Source: Micromonospora sp. PLK6-60 (GTDB taxonomy: Bacteria > Actinomycetota > Actinomycetes > Mycobacteriales > Micromonosporaceae). Taken from it: a stretch of DNA of 64,000 nt. Of this stretch, positions 17,060 through 26,300 are shown one piece after another. The notes beneath the pieces were generated by a model that was given only the letters and a program-made list of their open reading frames with translations, ran no database searches and had not been told where the DNA came from. Position numbers and translations under genes: made by a program. Every line of letters begins with the position of its first letter. The first letter of the stretch is position 1. The DNA lies in assembly GCF_019890675.1 (NCBI RefSeq), contig NZ_JAIOAA010000001.1, positions 186,001-250,000 on the forward strand, read 5' to 3'.

Positions 17060-17144
17060 GTCTCGCCCCTCTCCGTCGACACGCTCCCGCCTGCTCAACT
17101 GTTCCCCGGCAGGGCGTGACGATCTGCTGGTTGGACGTGCGCCA

Positions 17145-17178
17145 CCCCCGACCGGATCCACCGGATCGCGGTCGGGGG
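17145..17178 (-). terminator. Terminator of the trypsin-like protease gene
   Basis: Perfect 10-bp stem CCCCCGACCG / CGGTCGGGGG with a 14-base loop, starting 24 bp past the protease stop codon. Confidence 0.7.
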
Positions 17179-17201
17179 CGGCGTTCACCCGGTCGGGTGA
17201 C

Positions 17202-18239
17202 TCAGGTGCGATTCGCCACCGAGTTGAAGACGTCCATCACGGCGGTGTCGAAGTACGAACTCTTGTTGACCCCGCCGCTGCCCAACGTACTCATGATTCC
17301 GTTGACGTAGCCCAGGGAGCCGTTGTAGAGCCGTAGCCAGACCGAGCCGCTGGAGCCGCCGGTGAAGCCGCAGTTGAGGGCAATCTTGTTCTCCTGGAAC
17401 GGCCAGATCCCCGGCCGGTAGGTGGTGCCCTGGCAGTACTGCTGCCACCCGCCGTCGTACGGCGGCGCCGCCGGGTAGGCCAGAATGGTGACCGCCTGCT
17501 CATAGCTGTAATTCACCGAAAGGCCATTTCCGCCGACCACGTCCACCGGCCGCTGACCCGAGCCGTTCGGCCACATGGTGATGTAGGCGACGTCCCGGTC
17601 AAGGTTGCTGTCGTTGATCCAGGCATTGAACGTTGTCAGATACTTTGCCGACCACCGGCCGTACGGTTCGGCACCGTAGTTGTAGTAGGGGATGAAAATC
17701 CAGTTCTGCATCCACTGGCCGCCCCTGCCGCCATGCACACAGTGCCCGGCGCTCATCACGAGCAACTTGGAACCGCTGTTCACCGTGCCCGCCGAGCAGA
17801 CGTAGTTCTTGCCGTCCGCCGGATTGTAGAAAAACACCTTGCCGACCGAGGTGGAGGCGTTGACCAGGGTGGAGATCGGGCCGGCGGCCCGGCCCTTCGG
17901 GCCGGCCGTCGCCTTGGGCGCGGCGGGCGGCACGGACCGGGCCGCACCGGTAGGCCGCAGACCCGCGCCGGAGGTCGCGCCGGCCTTCTCCACCAGCACG
18001 TCCGCCGACCTGGCGGTACGCAGTCGCTCCGGCGTCCAGTAGCTGCTGGCCTGGTCGGCGACCCGCAGTCCGCTCGGCGCCGCGGCAGACGTGCTCGCGG
18101 CCACCGTGCTGACCGAGACGTCCTTGGCGGTCGCGGCCGGGGCCGCCTGGGCGGGGGCGGCGCCCGACAGGGCCAGCGCCGTTACGAGTCCGACAGACGT
18201 GGCGACCATGGCCACACGTCGGAATTCCGGAAGATGCAT
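17202..18239 (-). CDS. Secreted trypsin-like (S1/V8-like) serine protease with pro-region
   Basis: The 345-residue product starts at ATG 18239 behind GGGAGGAG. The signal peptide ends near APAQA, and the pro-region contains ASSYWTPERLRTARSADVL. The catalytic triad is visible: His in VMSAGHCVHG, Asp in SNLDRDVAYITM and Ser in GFTGGSSGSVWL. The His-loop and late cysteines suggest disulfides. It is an extracellular peptidase, probably autoprocessed. It is divergent from an AraC regulator across a 327-bp gap, with a small protein carrying a similar pro-motif downstream. Cleavage specificity is not predictable from sequence alone. Confidence 0.9.
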   Translation of the reverse strand: MHLPEFRRVAMVATSVGLVTALALSGAAPAQAAPAATAKDVSVSTVAASTSAAAPSGLRVADQASSYWTPERLRTARSADVLVEKAGATSGAGLRPTGAARSVPPAAPKATAGPKGRAAGPISTLVNASTSVGKVFFYNPADGKNYVCSAGTVNSGSKLLVMSAGHCVHGGRGGQWMQNWIFIPYYNYGAEPYGRWSAKYLTTFNAWINDSNLDRDVAYITMWPNGSGQRPVDVVGGNGLSVNYSYEQAVTILAYPAAPPYDGGWQQYCQGTTYRPGIWPFQENKIALNCGFTGGSSGSVWLRLYNGSLGYVNGIMSTLGSGGVNKSSYFDTAVMDVFNSVANRT

Positions 18240-18566
18240 TCCACTCCTCCCACAGATGGCATCGGCACCCTTCTAAGTGCCGGACACAGCATGACCGCTG
18301 TCGTGACGGAGCGGAACCATCCGAGTGCGTCCGGTAGCTGTCGCTGTTTTTGTCATCGGCATGACTCAATGCGGCTCGTCACGATGCAACGTTTCTTCGG
18401 TGACGCAGATGCGACCATTGGCGGCGTACTCGCGCAAAAACCAGATCTACAAGGCGTTCCGGGCGGCCGGACGCATGACGCGGGCCGTGGCGCCGCTGGC
18501 CCATCCCGCCGCGCGATGCCGGCGGGGCGTCGGTGCTGCCGGCGGGGCGTCGGCGATGCTGTGGGC
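18240..18566. other. Divergent intergenic region between protease and AraC genes, with a 20-bp tandem duplication
   Basis: No gene is supported in this 327-bp gap. TGCCGGCGGGGCGTCGG occurs twice (18517-18533 and 18537-18553), a tandem duplication with period 20 just before the AraC start. Promoters for both genes are expected here but no convincing -35/-10 pair stands out. Confidence 0.6.
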
Positions 18567-19406
18567 GTGGAGTACGTGTCCCGAGTGCCGCGACCGCCGC
18601 TGGACGAGCTGATCGACGACCTTTACTACCTGGAGGGAACGTCCCCGTACGCCCGGCTGACGCTGCCGCCGATGCCGGCGGCGTTGCTCATCGTCAACCT
18701 CGGACCGCCGTTTCGCATCCGCGCCGGCACCGACATCGAGCCGGCCGAGTACGCCGACGGCTGCGTGGTCACCATGCCGACCCGCGCGCTGGAGTTCGGC
18801 TACCCACCCCGCACCCGGTCCGTCGGCGTGCACGTCAAGCCGTGGGGGCTGGCGCCGTTCCTGCCGATGCCCGCGGCCGAGCTGTGTGACCGGCCGGTGA
18901 CGGTGGAGCAGGTGTGGGGCCGGCCTGCCGCCGCTGAGCTGCGCGACCGGCTGGCCACGGCGGACGGACCGCACGAGATGCTGACGCTGCTCGAGGAGGA
19001 GCTGATGCGACGGCTGTGCGAGACCGCCGGCCTGGGACTCGTCCGCCACACGAGCGGCGTCCTCGCGGCGACCAGCGGGGCGGTGGCGATCGGCGACCTG
19101 AGGGTGGCAGCCGGTGTCAGCAGCACTCATCTCGCGCAGCGGTTCAGGGAACTCATCGGCGTCACGCCGAAGCGGCTGGCCCGCACCTACCGCTTCGCCG
19201 CCACCGTGTTCGCGATCAACCCCGCCGAACCGATCGACTGGGGCGACCTCGCCGGCCGCGCGGGCTACTTCGACCAGGCCCACTTCGGCCACGAGTTCCG
19301 GGCCTTCACCGGGCTCACGCCGACCCGGTACGTCGAGATCCGGCGGCAGTTCCTGCGCGAGCATCCCGGCCACGTGCTGGACGGCTGGCCGCTGCCGGCC
19401 GATTGA
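18567..19406 (+). CDS. AraC family transcriptional regulator
   Basis: About 279 residues. The start is uncertain: GTGs at 18561, 18567 and 18576 are all in frame and none has a strong ribosome binding site. The N-terminal region (about 1-150, VEYVSRVPRPPLDELIDDLY) is the DUF6597-like sensor found in actinobacterial AraC regulators. The C-terminal double HTH is clear: AIGDLRVAAGVSSTHLAQRF, then DWGDLAGRAGYFDQAHFGHE and the usual FTGLTPTRY. It is followed 67 bp later by a RibD/DHFR-like reductase gene, which may be its target. Confidence 0.85.
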   Translation: MEYVSRVPRPPLDELIDDLYYLEGTSPYARLTLPPMPAALLIVNLGPPFRIRAGTDIEPAEYADGCVVTMPTRALEFGYPPRTRSVGVHVKPWGLAPFLPMPAAELCDRPVTVEQVWGRPAAAELRDRLATADGPHEMLTLLEEELMRRLCETAGLGLVRHTSGVLAATSGAVAIGDLRVAAGVSSTHLAQRFRELIGVTPKRLARTYRFAATVFAINPAEPIDWGDLAGRAGYFDQAHFGHEFRAFTGLTPTRYVEIRRQFLREHPGHVLDGWPLPAD

Positions 19407-19473
19407 TTTCGTACAAGAACGACAGCTCACGACGCGCCAGTATGGGGGCATCCGGAAAGCAGAGGAGAGCTCC

Positions 19474-20055
19474 GTGGGCAAGGTGGTCATGTACGGCTCG
19501 GTGTCGGTGGACGGCTTCGTCGCGGACGAGAATGACCAGCCCGGGCCGCTGTTCGACTGGTTGACCGGTGGTGACGTGCCGTTGGACTCCAGCGGCGTGG
19601 TGAAGGTGTCGCAGACGTCCTACGACTACACCCGGCCGTACTGGGACCAGATCGGGGCGACGATCGTCGGCCGCCACGTGTTCGACATGACCGACGGCTG
19701 GGACGGGAAGCCGCCGGGCGGGGTCGACCACGTGGTCGTCGTGACGCACCGGCCGCAGCCCGCGGGCTGGGCCCCCGAGGCGCCGTTCCACTTCGTCGAC
19801 GGCGTCGAGGCGGCGGTGGCCAAGGCGCAGCAGCTTGCGGGTGACCGCATCGTCGAGGTCGCCGCCGGCGACGTCGGTGGCCAGGTGCTCGCCGCGGGCC
19901 TGGTCGACGAGGTGCGGATGGACGTCGTACCCGTCGTGTTCGGGTCCGGCAAGCGTTACTTCGGGTCGGTGCACGCGCAGCACCTGTTGGCGGATCCGGA
20001 CGTGGTGATTCAGGGCAGCCGGGTGCTCCACCTGCGCTACCGGGTGCGCCGTTGA
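19474..20055 (+). CDS. Dihydrofolate reductase family (RibD C-terminal-like) protein
   Basis: The 193-residue product from GTG 19474 has AGAGGAGA six bases upstream. The first residues MGKVVMYGSVSVDGFVAD and later GATIVGRHVFDMTDGW, VVVVTHRP and EVAAGDVGGQVLAAGLVDE are characteristic of the RibD C-terminal/DHFR-like superfamily, probably NADPH-dependent reductases. These stand-alone copies are common and mostly uncharacterised, and are not necessarily linked to riboflavin. The preceding AraC gene is on the same strand. The next gene's start lies about 78 bp downstream. Confidence 0.85.
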   Translation: MGKVVMYGSVSVDGFVADENDQPGPLFDWLTGGDVPLDSSGVVKVSQTSYDYTRPYWDQIGATIVGRHVFDMTDGWDGKPPGGVDHVVVVTHRPQPAGWAPEAPFHFVDGVEAAVAKAQQLAGDRIVEVAAGDVGGQVLAAGLVDEVRMDVVPVVFGSGKRYFGSVHAQHLLADPDVVIQGSRVLHLRYRVRR

Positions 20056-20133
20056 CCGATGGAGTCCACTGCCCACACGACAGCCAGCCCTAGTCGGACC
20101 CCTCGTATTGATGCGGGTATCTATCTTCGGGGG

Positions 20134-20916
20134 ATGACGCGGCTCGCGATTCCCCCGACGATAGCCCGCACCAGTGACGAGATCGGCTTCGGCGCGGTCG
20201 AAAAGATCTATCGGCCCTACGTGCTGCGTCACGCCGTGGCGGCGGCCGGCGTCCTCTGCATCGCGGGCCTGGCGGCCTTGGCGGCGTTGTCCGCCACCCG
20301 CTACGTGTGGATCATCTGGCTGGTCTTCGCCGTCCTGCTGCTCGGCGTGTTCTGGGGGATCGGCGACGCCTGGCGGTTCTCCCGGCGCCGCTACTACCTG
20401 TGCGAGGGCGGGCTGCTCGTGGCGGCGGACGTTACCCGCTTGACCCGCACGATCGCCTGGGACCAGGTCGCGGAGCTGTGGCGCTACCAGACCCGGGTCT
20501 ACAGCGAGCACGGGCCGCAGTCGTTCCACCGCTGCCGGATGCGACTCGTCGACGGCACCCGAGTCAACCTCGAAAAGCCGCCGCTCGCGGGCGGCGATCA
20601 GCTGAGCCAGACGATCGAGGAACGGGTGACGGCCGTCATGCTGCCCGCCGCTCTCGCCGTGCTGGAGGCCGGCGAGCGCCTGCCGTTCGGGCCGCTCGTC
20701 GCGACGCCGGCCGGGCTCACCACCGGCCAGGGCGTGCTCGCCTGGGCCGACCTCCACACCGCCAGGGTGAACCGGCTCCGGATCCGGCTCGCGCCCACCG
20801 GGCCGGGGCCGTCCATCTCCGTGCGGGTGCGCACGGTTCCCAACGCCCTGGTGCTCATCGGGCTGGTCCACCGGCTGGCGCCGCACGCCACCATCCACTT
20901 CGACCGTTCGGTCTGA
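20134..20916 (+). CDS. Membrane protein, DUF6585-like
   Basis: The product has 260 residues from ATG 20134. An in-frame ATG at 20059 is rejected because the 25 intervening codons are AT-rich at third positions. Two transmembrane helices lie near residues 30-75 (AAAGVLCIAGLAALAALSA; WIIWLVFAVLLLGVFWGIG). They are followed by a PH-like soluble region starting RRRYYLCEGGLLVAADV with RTIAWDQVAELWRYQTRVY. This layout matches the DUF6585 family as I remember it. The role is unknown; it is membrane bound with most of the protein cytosolic. It converges with the pRiA4b-like gene. Confidence 0.7.
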   Translation: MTRLAIPPTIARTSDEIGFGAVEKIYRPYVLRHAVAAAGVLCIAGLAALAALSATRYVWIIWLVFAVLLLGVFWGIGDAWRFSRRRYYLCEGGLLVAADVTRLTRTIAWDQVAELWRYQTRVYSEHGPQSFHRCRMRLVDGTRVNLEKPPLAGGDQLSQTIEERVTAVMLPAALAVLEAGERLPFGPLVATPAGLTTGQGVLAWADLHTARVNRLRIRLAPTGPGPSISVRVRTVPNALVLIGLVHRLAPHATIHFDRSV

Positions 20917-20926
20917 TTCACCCGTC

Positions 20927-22474
20927 CTAAGGCCTGCCCTGAAGGGCGGCGGTCACCGCCTTCGCGTCGAACGCGGCCGGGTCGAAGGCGGCCCGGTCGG
21001 CCAGGTCCAGCCAGTCGAGGCGCTCCCGGTGCTCCGGGTGGGTCGGGTCGCCGAGGATCTCCACCAGTTCGGCGTACCCCCACACGCCGCCGCAGTCCTC
21101 CGGTGGCCCGGCCCGCCGCCCGCCGACGCAGCGCGGGTACGCCACCGACGCCGACCGGTCCAGGACCTTCTCCACCAGGACGTCGTGCTCCCAGCCGTCG
21201 CCGAAGTCGTAGGTGTACCGCAGCTTGTCCCCGGCGGCGGGCGCGACCTGTTCCAGGGCGACCCGTGACCCGGCGCGGTGGCCGAGTTCCGGGTCGGCGC
21301 GGCGGCTGAAGGCGCCGTGCGGGGTCTCGAAGGCGTGCAGGTGGCTGTCGGTCCAGCCGAAGGCGACCTGGATGAGGTCGTGCAGTCGGGTGAGGCTGAC
21401 GTCGGCGGGCACCTCGAGCCGCCGCCAGATCGGCGGGCGGGCGCCCCGCAGGCTCACCTTGAGCTGATAGATCGGCGCGGGGCCGTCGGACCTCTTCCGC
21501 TTCGGCGGCAGCTCGGCGGCCCGGCGCGGGGCCGGTACGGCCCGTCCGCTCGGGGTCGTCGCCAGCAGGTCGAGCAGGCCGAAGACCCGGGCGGCGTCCG
21601 ACTCGTCGTGCTTGTAGTTGCGCCGACCGCGCCGGGTGGCCGGCAGCGCCCGCAGCCAACTGCGCAGGAGCAGGGCCAGTGCGGCATAGCCGGGGCCTTC
21701 CTCCTCGAGGAGTTCGTCCAGCGGCTCGCCGTCGCGGTCGTGGTCGGCGCGGGCGTCCAGCGCGTCCTCCACGGCACGACGGAAGTCCGCCGGCGGCATC
21801 GGCTCCGGCACGACGTCGGCGCCCTCGGCGCGCAGGTCCGCCAGCAGGGTTGCCCGGGCCCGGGCCCAGCCGTCCGGGTTGGCCAGGACGATGTCGTGGG
21901 CGGCCCCGCACTCGGCGTCCTCGAGCGGGACGAAGATCGCGTGCGGCCGGCCCGCCCGCTCGAACCGGGCCATCAGCACGATCGCCGCTCCGTCCTCGGC
22001 GTGGACGAAACGGTGGCACTCCTGCGCGTCGATCGGCACGTCCAGTTCGGCGAGCCAGGGCGGCGCGTCGACACCGGCGTCGGCCAGCCGGCGGGCCGCT
22101 GTCGCGGCGGTCCGGCCCGTCTCGCCGCCGGCCACCGCGGCGATCCCCGACAGCATGGCCCGCGCCGCCGGGGTGGCCTGCGACTCGAAGTTCGGCACGA
22201 ACTGCTCCCGCAGCGCGACGTCGGCCTCCGGGCCCATGGCGGACACGACCGCCAGCAGCATCGCGGCGGTGATCTCCACCTCGACCGGGTCCTGCACGGC
22301 GTCGACGTCGATCGCCTCCGGCAGCAGGTCACCCACCTCACCCGATGCGGGCAGGGGGTCGACGCAGAAGGGGCAGTCGCACTCCTGGGGCTCGCCGACC
22401 ACGACGAGCGGCGCGCCACCGCGGCCCGATCGCTTCCTGCCGTTGCGTCGCCGGTTCCGGCTCACTGGGCTCAT
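20927..22474 (-). CDS. Plasmid pRiA4b ORF-3 family protein
   Basis: 515 residues from ATG 22474, where the basic N-terminus MSPVSRNRRRNGRKRSGRGG begins; an earlier ATG at 22621 adds unlikely sequence. A Cys pair (CDCPFC) near residue 35 resembles the SEC-C/zinc-hook style N-terminus. A helical middle region of about 300 residues follows. The last about 180 residues are the pRiA4b ORF-3 domain: YQLKVSLRGARPPIWRRLEV, then DLIQVAFGWTDSHLHAF, YTYDFGDGWEHDV and YPRCVGGRRAGPPEDCGG. The family is widespread in genomes and plasmids and its function is not established. The last gene before it on this strand is a degenerate fragment. Confidence 0.85.
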   Translation of the reverse strand: MSPVSRNRRRNGRKRSGRGGAPLVVVGEPQECDCPFCVDPLPASGEVGDLLPEAIDVDAVQDPVEVEITAAMLLAVVSAMGPEADVALREQFVPNFESQATPAARAMLSGIAAVAGGETGRTAATAARRLADAGVDAPPWLAELDVPIDAQECHRFVHAEDGAAIVLMARFERAGRPHAIFVPLEDAECGAAHDIVLANPDGWARARATLLADLRAEGADVVPEPMPPADFRRAVEDALDARADHDRDGEPLDELLEEEGPGYAALALLLRSWLRALPATRRGRRNYKHDESDAARVFGLLDLLATTPSGRAVPAPRRAAELPPKRKRSDGPAPIYQLKVSLRGARPPIWRRLEVPADVSLTRLHDLIQVAFGWTDSHLHAFETPHGAFSRRADPELGHRAGSRVALEQVAPAAGDKLRYTYDFGDGWEHDVLVEKVLDRSASVAYPRCVGGRRAGPPEDCGGVWGYAELVEILGDPTHPEHRERLDWLDLADRAAFDPAAFDAKAVTAALQGRP

Positions 22475-22617
22475 GCCGAGCCAGTGTGCCCAACGCTCCG
22501 CCGGCTCGGGCTGCGGCACGCCGGCTGTCCTCGGCCTGGTGTCCACCTCCCCCGCCCGGCGACAGGCGTCGCGCGCGACGAAGACGCCCCGACACACGGC
22601 ACCGGCGAAGGAGGTCG

Positions 22618-22890
22618 TCACCCCGGCGCGTCCACCCCGCCCGCCGCGATCCGCTCCAGCGCCGCCGGCGTGCCCAGCTCACCCCGCGGGTCCGGATGCG
22701 CCTGATAGAAACCCAGCGCGTGGTAGACGGTCACCGCGTCGGTGGCCAGCCAGAAGGCCGGACCGCCCGAACGGCAGCAGCCGCGACTCGAAGGTGCCGA
22801 AGCGGCCGGTGTGGCGCCGCATCCGGGTGTCGTCGGACAGGTTCGCCGAGCGGGCGGGCCACCCGACGAGGAATACCCCGATCGAGTGGC
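22618..22890 (-). pseudogene. Degenerate coding fragment with a frameshift, downstream of the immunity gene
   Basis: Two adjacent minus-strand frames look coding. One reads SANLSDDTRMRRHTGRFGTF...LLPFG until about 22763. The next frame continues FWLATDAVTVYHALGFYQAH...GTPAALERIAAGG to a TGA at 22618. A single indel near 22760 would join them. I cannot identify the family. It lies just after the RHS immunity gene, where toxin loci often keep remnants of older cassettes. Confidence 0.4.
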
Positions 22891-22911
22891 CCGCCCTGCC
22901 GCGCGCCGCGC

Positions 22912-23367
22912 TCAGGTGAGCTGTCGGACCAGTTCCGGCAGCTCGGGCAGCGCCTGTCGGACGGCCGCCGCGAGGGCGTCGACCTGGCTCGTCATCGCCT
23001 CCGGCCCGGATTCCCGGGTGACCCGTCGCAACCGGGCGGCGAGTTCCGCCCCGTCCGAACGGCGCTCGACCGCCTGGACGAGATGCCACCGGACCTTACG
23101 GCCCGTCCCGTCGACGTAGTACCCGCCGGGTCGGGCGCCGTCGGCCGGCGTACCGACCAGGGCGAAGGCGGCGGCCTCGACCCAGTCCAACTCGACTTCC
23201 ACGAAGACGTCCGGCAGGAGGTAGGCCAGCACGGTGCGGTCGCCGTCGCTCTCCCGGGTGCGGCCGGCACCGGATTGCTCCACGAGGAAGCCGAACTCCG
23301 TCTCGGCGTGCCGCTCGATCCTGTCCCGCTGGGTGGTGTCAGAAATCAAAGCCCGGAACACCTCCAT
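22912..23367 (-). CDS. Putative immunity protein for the RHS toxin
   Basis: The 151-residue product starts at ATG 23367, with GGGAAG upstream, inside the end of the RHS gene (29-bp overlap). It has no signal peptide or membrane segment, and acidic stretches such as TVLAYLLPDVFVEVELDWVE. Small acidic cytosolic proteins placed immediately after, and overlapping, a polymorphic toxin gene are typically its cognate immunity factors that bind the C-terminal toxin. I do not recognise a named immunity family. The assignment rests on gene order, overlap and composition. Confidence 0.65.
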   Translation of the reverse strand: MEVFRALISDTTQRDRIERHAETEFGFLVEQSGAGRTRESDGDRTVLAYLLPDVFVEVELDWVEAAAFALVGTPADGARPGGYYVDGTGRKVRWHLVQAVERRSDGAELAARLRRVTRESGPEAMTSQVDALAAAVRQALPELPELVRQLT

Positions 23368-26300
23368 CCAACTTCCCGAACCGCTCGAAGACCTTGCTGT
23401 AGTTGGCGTAACCCGAGGTGACCCGCCGCTCCATGTTGTAGAACGGGCTGGCCGCGCGACCCGCCGCGCGACGGGCGAAGTCCGGACCGATGTCGATGAT
23501 CTCACGACCGGACCGCATCGCATCCTTGATCATTCTCTCGTTGCGGCGCATCCCGAGCGCGAAGTCGAACGGGTCGTTCTTCCACGGCCGGTACGCGTGC
23601 CCGCCCACCTGCTTGGCGTACTCCTTCACTCGGGTCATGTTCTCGCCGATGATGAGCGGCGCCTTTCCGCCGCCCGCGCCGGCCGCCTTGAGCCCCTTGG
23701 CACCGCCGGCTGCGCCGGCCAGCTTCAACCCCTTGGCGCCCCGGCCACCGGGTACGAAGGCCGCGGCCGCCCACGCGCAGTTGCCCGCGCCGCCCTCGGT
23801 GCCGCACTTGTATACCTCGGTGGCGCCGACGATCGGCTCGGCCTTCTCCTCGAACTTGGTCCAGCCCTGGTAGACGTCGTACAGGGCCCAGTCGGGGTTG
23901 TTGACCGTCTGGTTGTCGACGTCGTCCAGCTTGCGTTTGATCTCCTTGCCCCGGTCACCGAGCCAGCTGAGCGCCTTGTCCTTCAGCGACGGTTCGGCTT
24001 CCGGCTTGGGCGGGCTGGCGGTCACCGCCCCGCCGCCACCGCCGTCGGCGGTGACCATGTGCCCGTCGGACTCGACGTAGCTGATCGGGTTGCCGCCGGC
24101 CAGGGCGTACCGGTTCTGGGTCAGCGGGTCGAGGCCGAGCCCCAGGTCACCCAGCGCGCTGGCGAAGGCGTCCTGTTGGAGGAACCGGCCGGTGTCCGGG
24201 CCGAACCGGCGGGCGCCCATGTCGTACTGCGGTTGGGCGGTCGCCGAGGCGGCGCTGCCGGAGTCCGCCCGCCGGCCCGAGTAGCGCATCGGGTTCAGCG
24301 GCGCCTGGGCGTCGGTGTCCCCCGCGGTGAGCGACTCCTTGTCGGTGGACGGGGAGTCGGTGCCGCCGTAGGCGCTGTAGCCGTACGACGCCTTGACGTT
24401 GCCGGCGTCGTCGAGGAGCTGGGAGACGGAACCGTGGACGTCGGTGCCGTAGCTGTACGTGTCCTGCGCGCCGGTGGCATTGGTCTTGTCGACCATGCCC
24501 AGCCGGTGGCCGTACGCGTCGTAGCTGTAGGACTTGGTCTTCGGGTTGTCGCCGCCGGACTGCTTCTCCTCGGTGACCTGGCTGCTGAGCCCCTGGTAGG
24601 TGAAGGTGGTGGTGCGGTCCTTGCCGGTGCCGACGTGGTCCTCGGTCTCGGCGGTGGTCCGGTCCAGCGCGTCGTAGACGTACGTGGTCAGGTCGGTGCG
24701 GGTGCCCCCGCTGTACTGCTGGATCGTGGTGATCCGGTTCAGGTAGTCGGGCGTGTAGTCGGCGATGACGTTTGCCGACGGCGTGTCGGTGCTGTTGTTG
24801 CAGTCGGCCTGGCTGCCCGCCGCGAGGGTGACGCAGTCCTGGGTGCCGTACGGGTCGTACCAGTACTTGGCGGTCACCCCGCCGACCGTCACGTCGGTGA
24901 GCTGGTTGCCGGTGTAGCGCTGGGTGGTGGTCTGGCCGTCCTTGACCTGGGTGGTCACGTTCCCGGCGCGCACGGTGGTGTCACCGATCAGCTTGCCGGG
25001 CTCGTCGAGGGTGTAGTCGTTGCTCTTGCCCGCGCGCAGCTGCTCGCGCAGCACCCGGTCCCGGGCGTCGTAGGTGTAGGCGGCGTCGCAGGGGGTGGCC
25101 GACAGGCAGCTGGTGGCGGTGCTGCCGGTGCCCCGCTTGAGCACGTAGCGGTCGGTGGTGCGGTTGCCGTTGACGTAGACGCCGTTGCCGTCGAGGTAGC
25201 TCACGTCGTGCGACTCGGTGACCGTGCCGGCGCCGTTCTTGGTCACCAGTTGCCGAAGTTTGCCGTTGTCGAAGTGGGTCCAGGTGGTGGTCTGCTTCCT
25301 GGTCCAGGTGGCGGGGTCGGCGGTGCAGGACGATCCGGCCCGGTAGGTGTCGCGCTGCTTCTCCTCGCCGGTGCCCCAGAAGGTGGTCACCACCCGCTGG
25401 TCGTCCTTGCAGGCCGAGTCGGTGCCCAGGTCCAGGTGCTCGGTCAGCCAGTCCGCCGCGTCGTAGCTGAGCTGGTAGCGGCGGGGCGCCCTGGTCTCCG
25501 TCCCGGCGTCGTTCTCCTCGCCGTTCTCCCGGCGCAGCGTGGTGTTGCCGTTGCCGTCGTAGGCGTACTCGGTGAACTTCCAGACGCTGTCGCCCTCCTT
25601 GCGGTGGCTGGTCCGGGCGATCTCGTCGAAGCCGTTGAAGGTGGACCGGGTCTCGATCGCGCGTTCGTTCCTGTCGGCGACGCCGCCGACGTCCTTGGAC
25701 CAGATCAGGTTGTTGTCGGCGTCGTAGCGGTAGGTGGCCGGCTGGCCGTTCTGGTCGCTGCGCGACTTGACCAGCCCGTCCGGGTGGAACTCCCAGGTCA
25801 TCCGGCGGCCGGTGTCCAGGGTGCCGGGGCTGGCCTTCAGCTCGGGCGTCCGCTGGCTCTGCTGCCCCTTCGCGGTGTAGTCGAAGTGCGTGCGAGGGTT
25901 GGCCGGGTCGTCCGAGGTGCGGATCCACCCCGGGTCGAAGTACTCCATCACCGTCTTGGCGGTCGTCGCGACCTGCGTCGCGTCCGACTGGGTGACCGGC
26001 AGGCTGGTCCAGGCGAGGTTGCCGTTGCGGTCGTACGCCCGGTGGGCGTACTGCCGTTCGGTGCCGTCCCGGGAGTCGTACGGCAGGGTGGTGCGGACCA
26101 GTCGGTTCGCCGCGTCGTAGGTGTTGACCGTGACGTACTGGGTCCACGGGCCGGTGGCGCCGCCGGTGTCGGCGCCGCGGGGCGAGATGACGCGGGACTG
26201 GTTGCCGTTGCGGTCGTACTCGATCCGGGTGGTGACGACCCGGCTGCCGTCGAAGCGTTCCCGCTGGACGATCGGCTGGTCCCGCTGGTCGTACTCGGTC

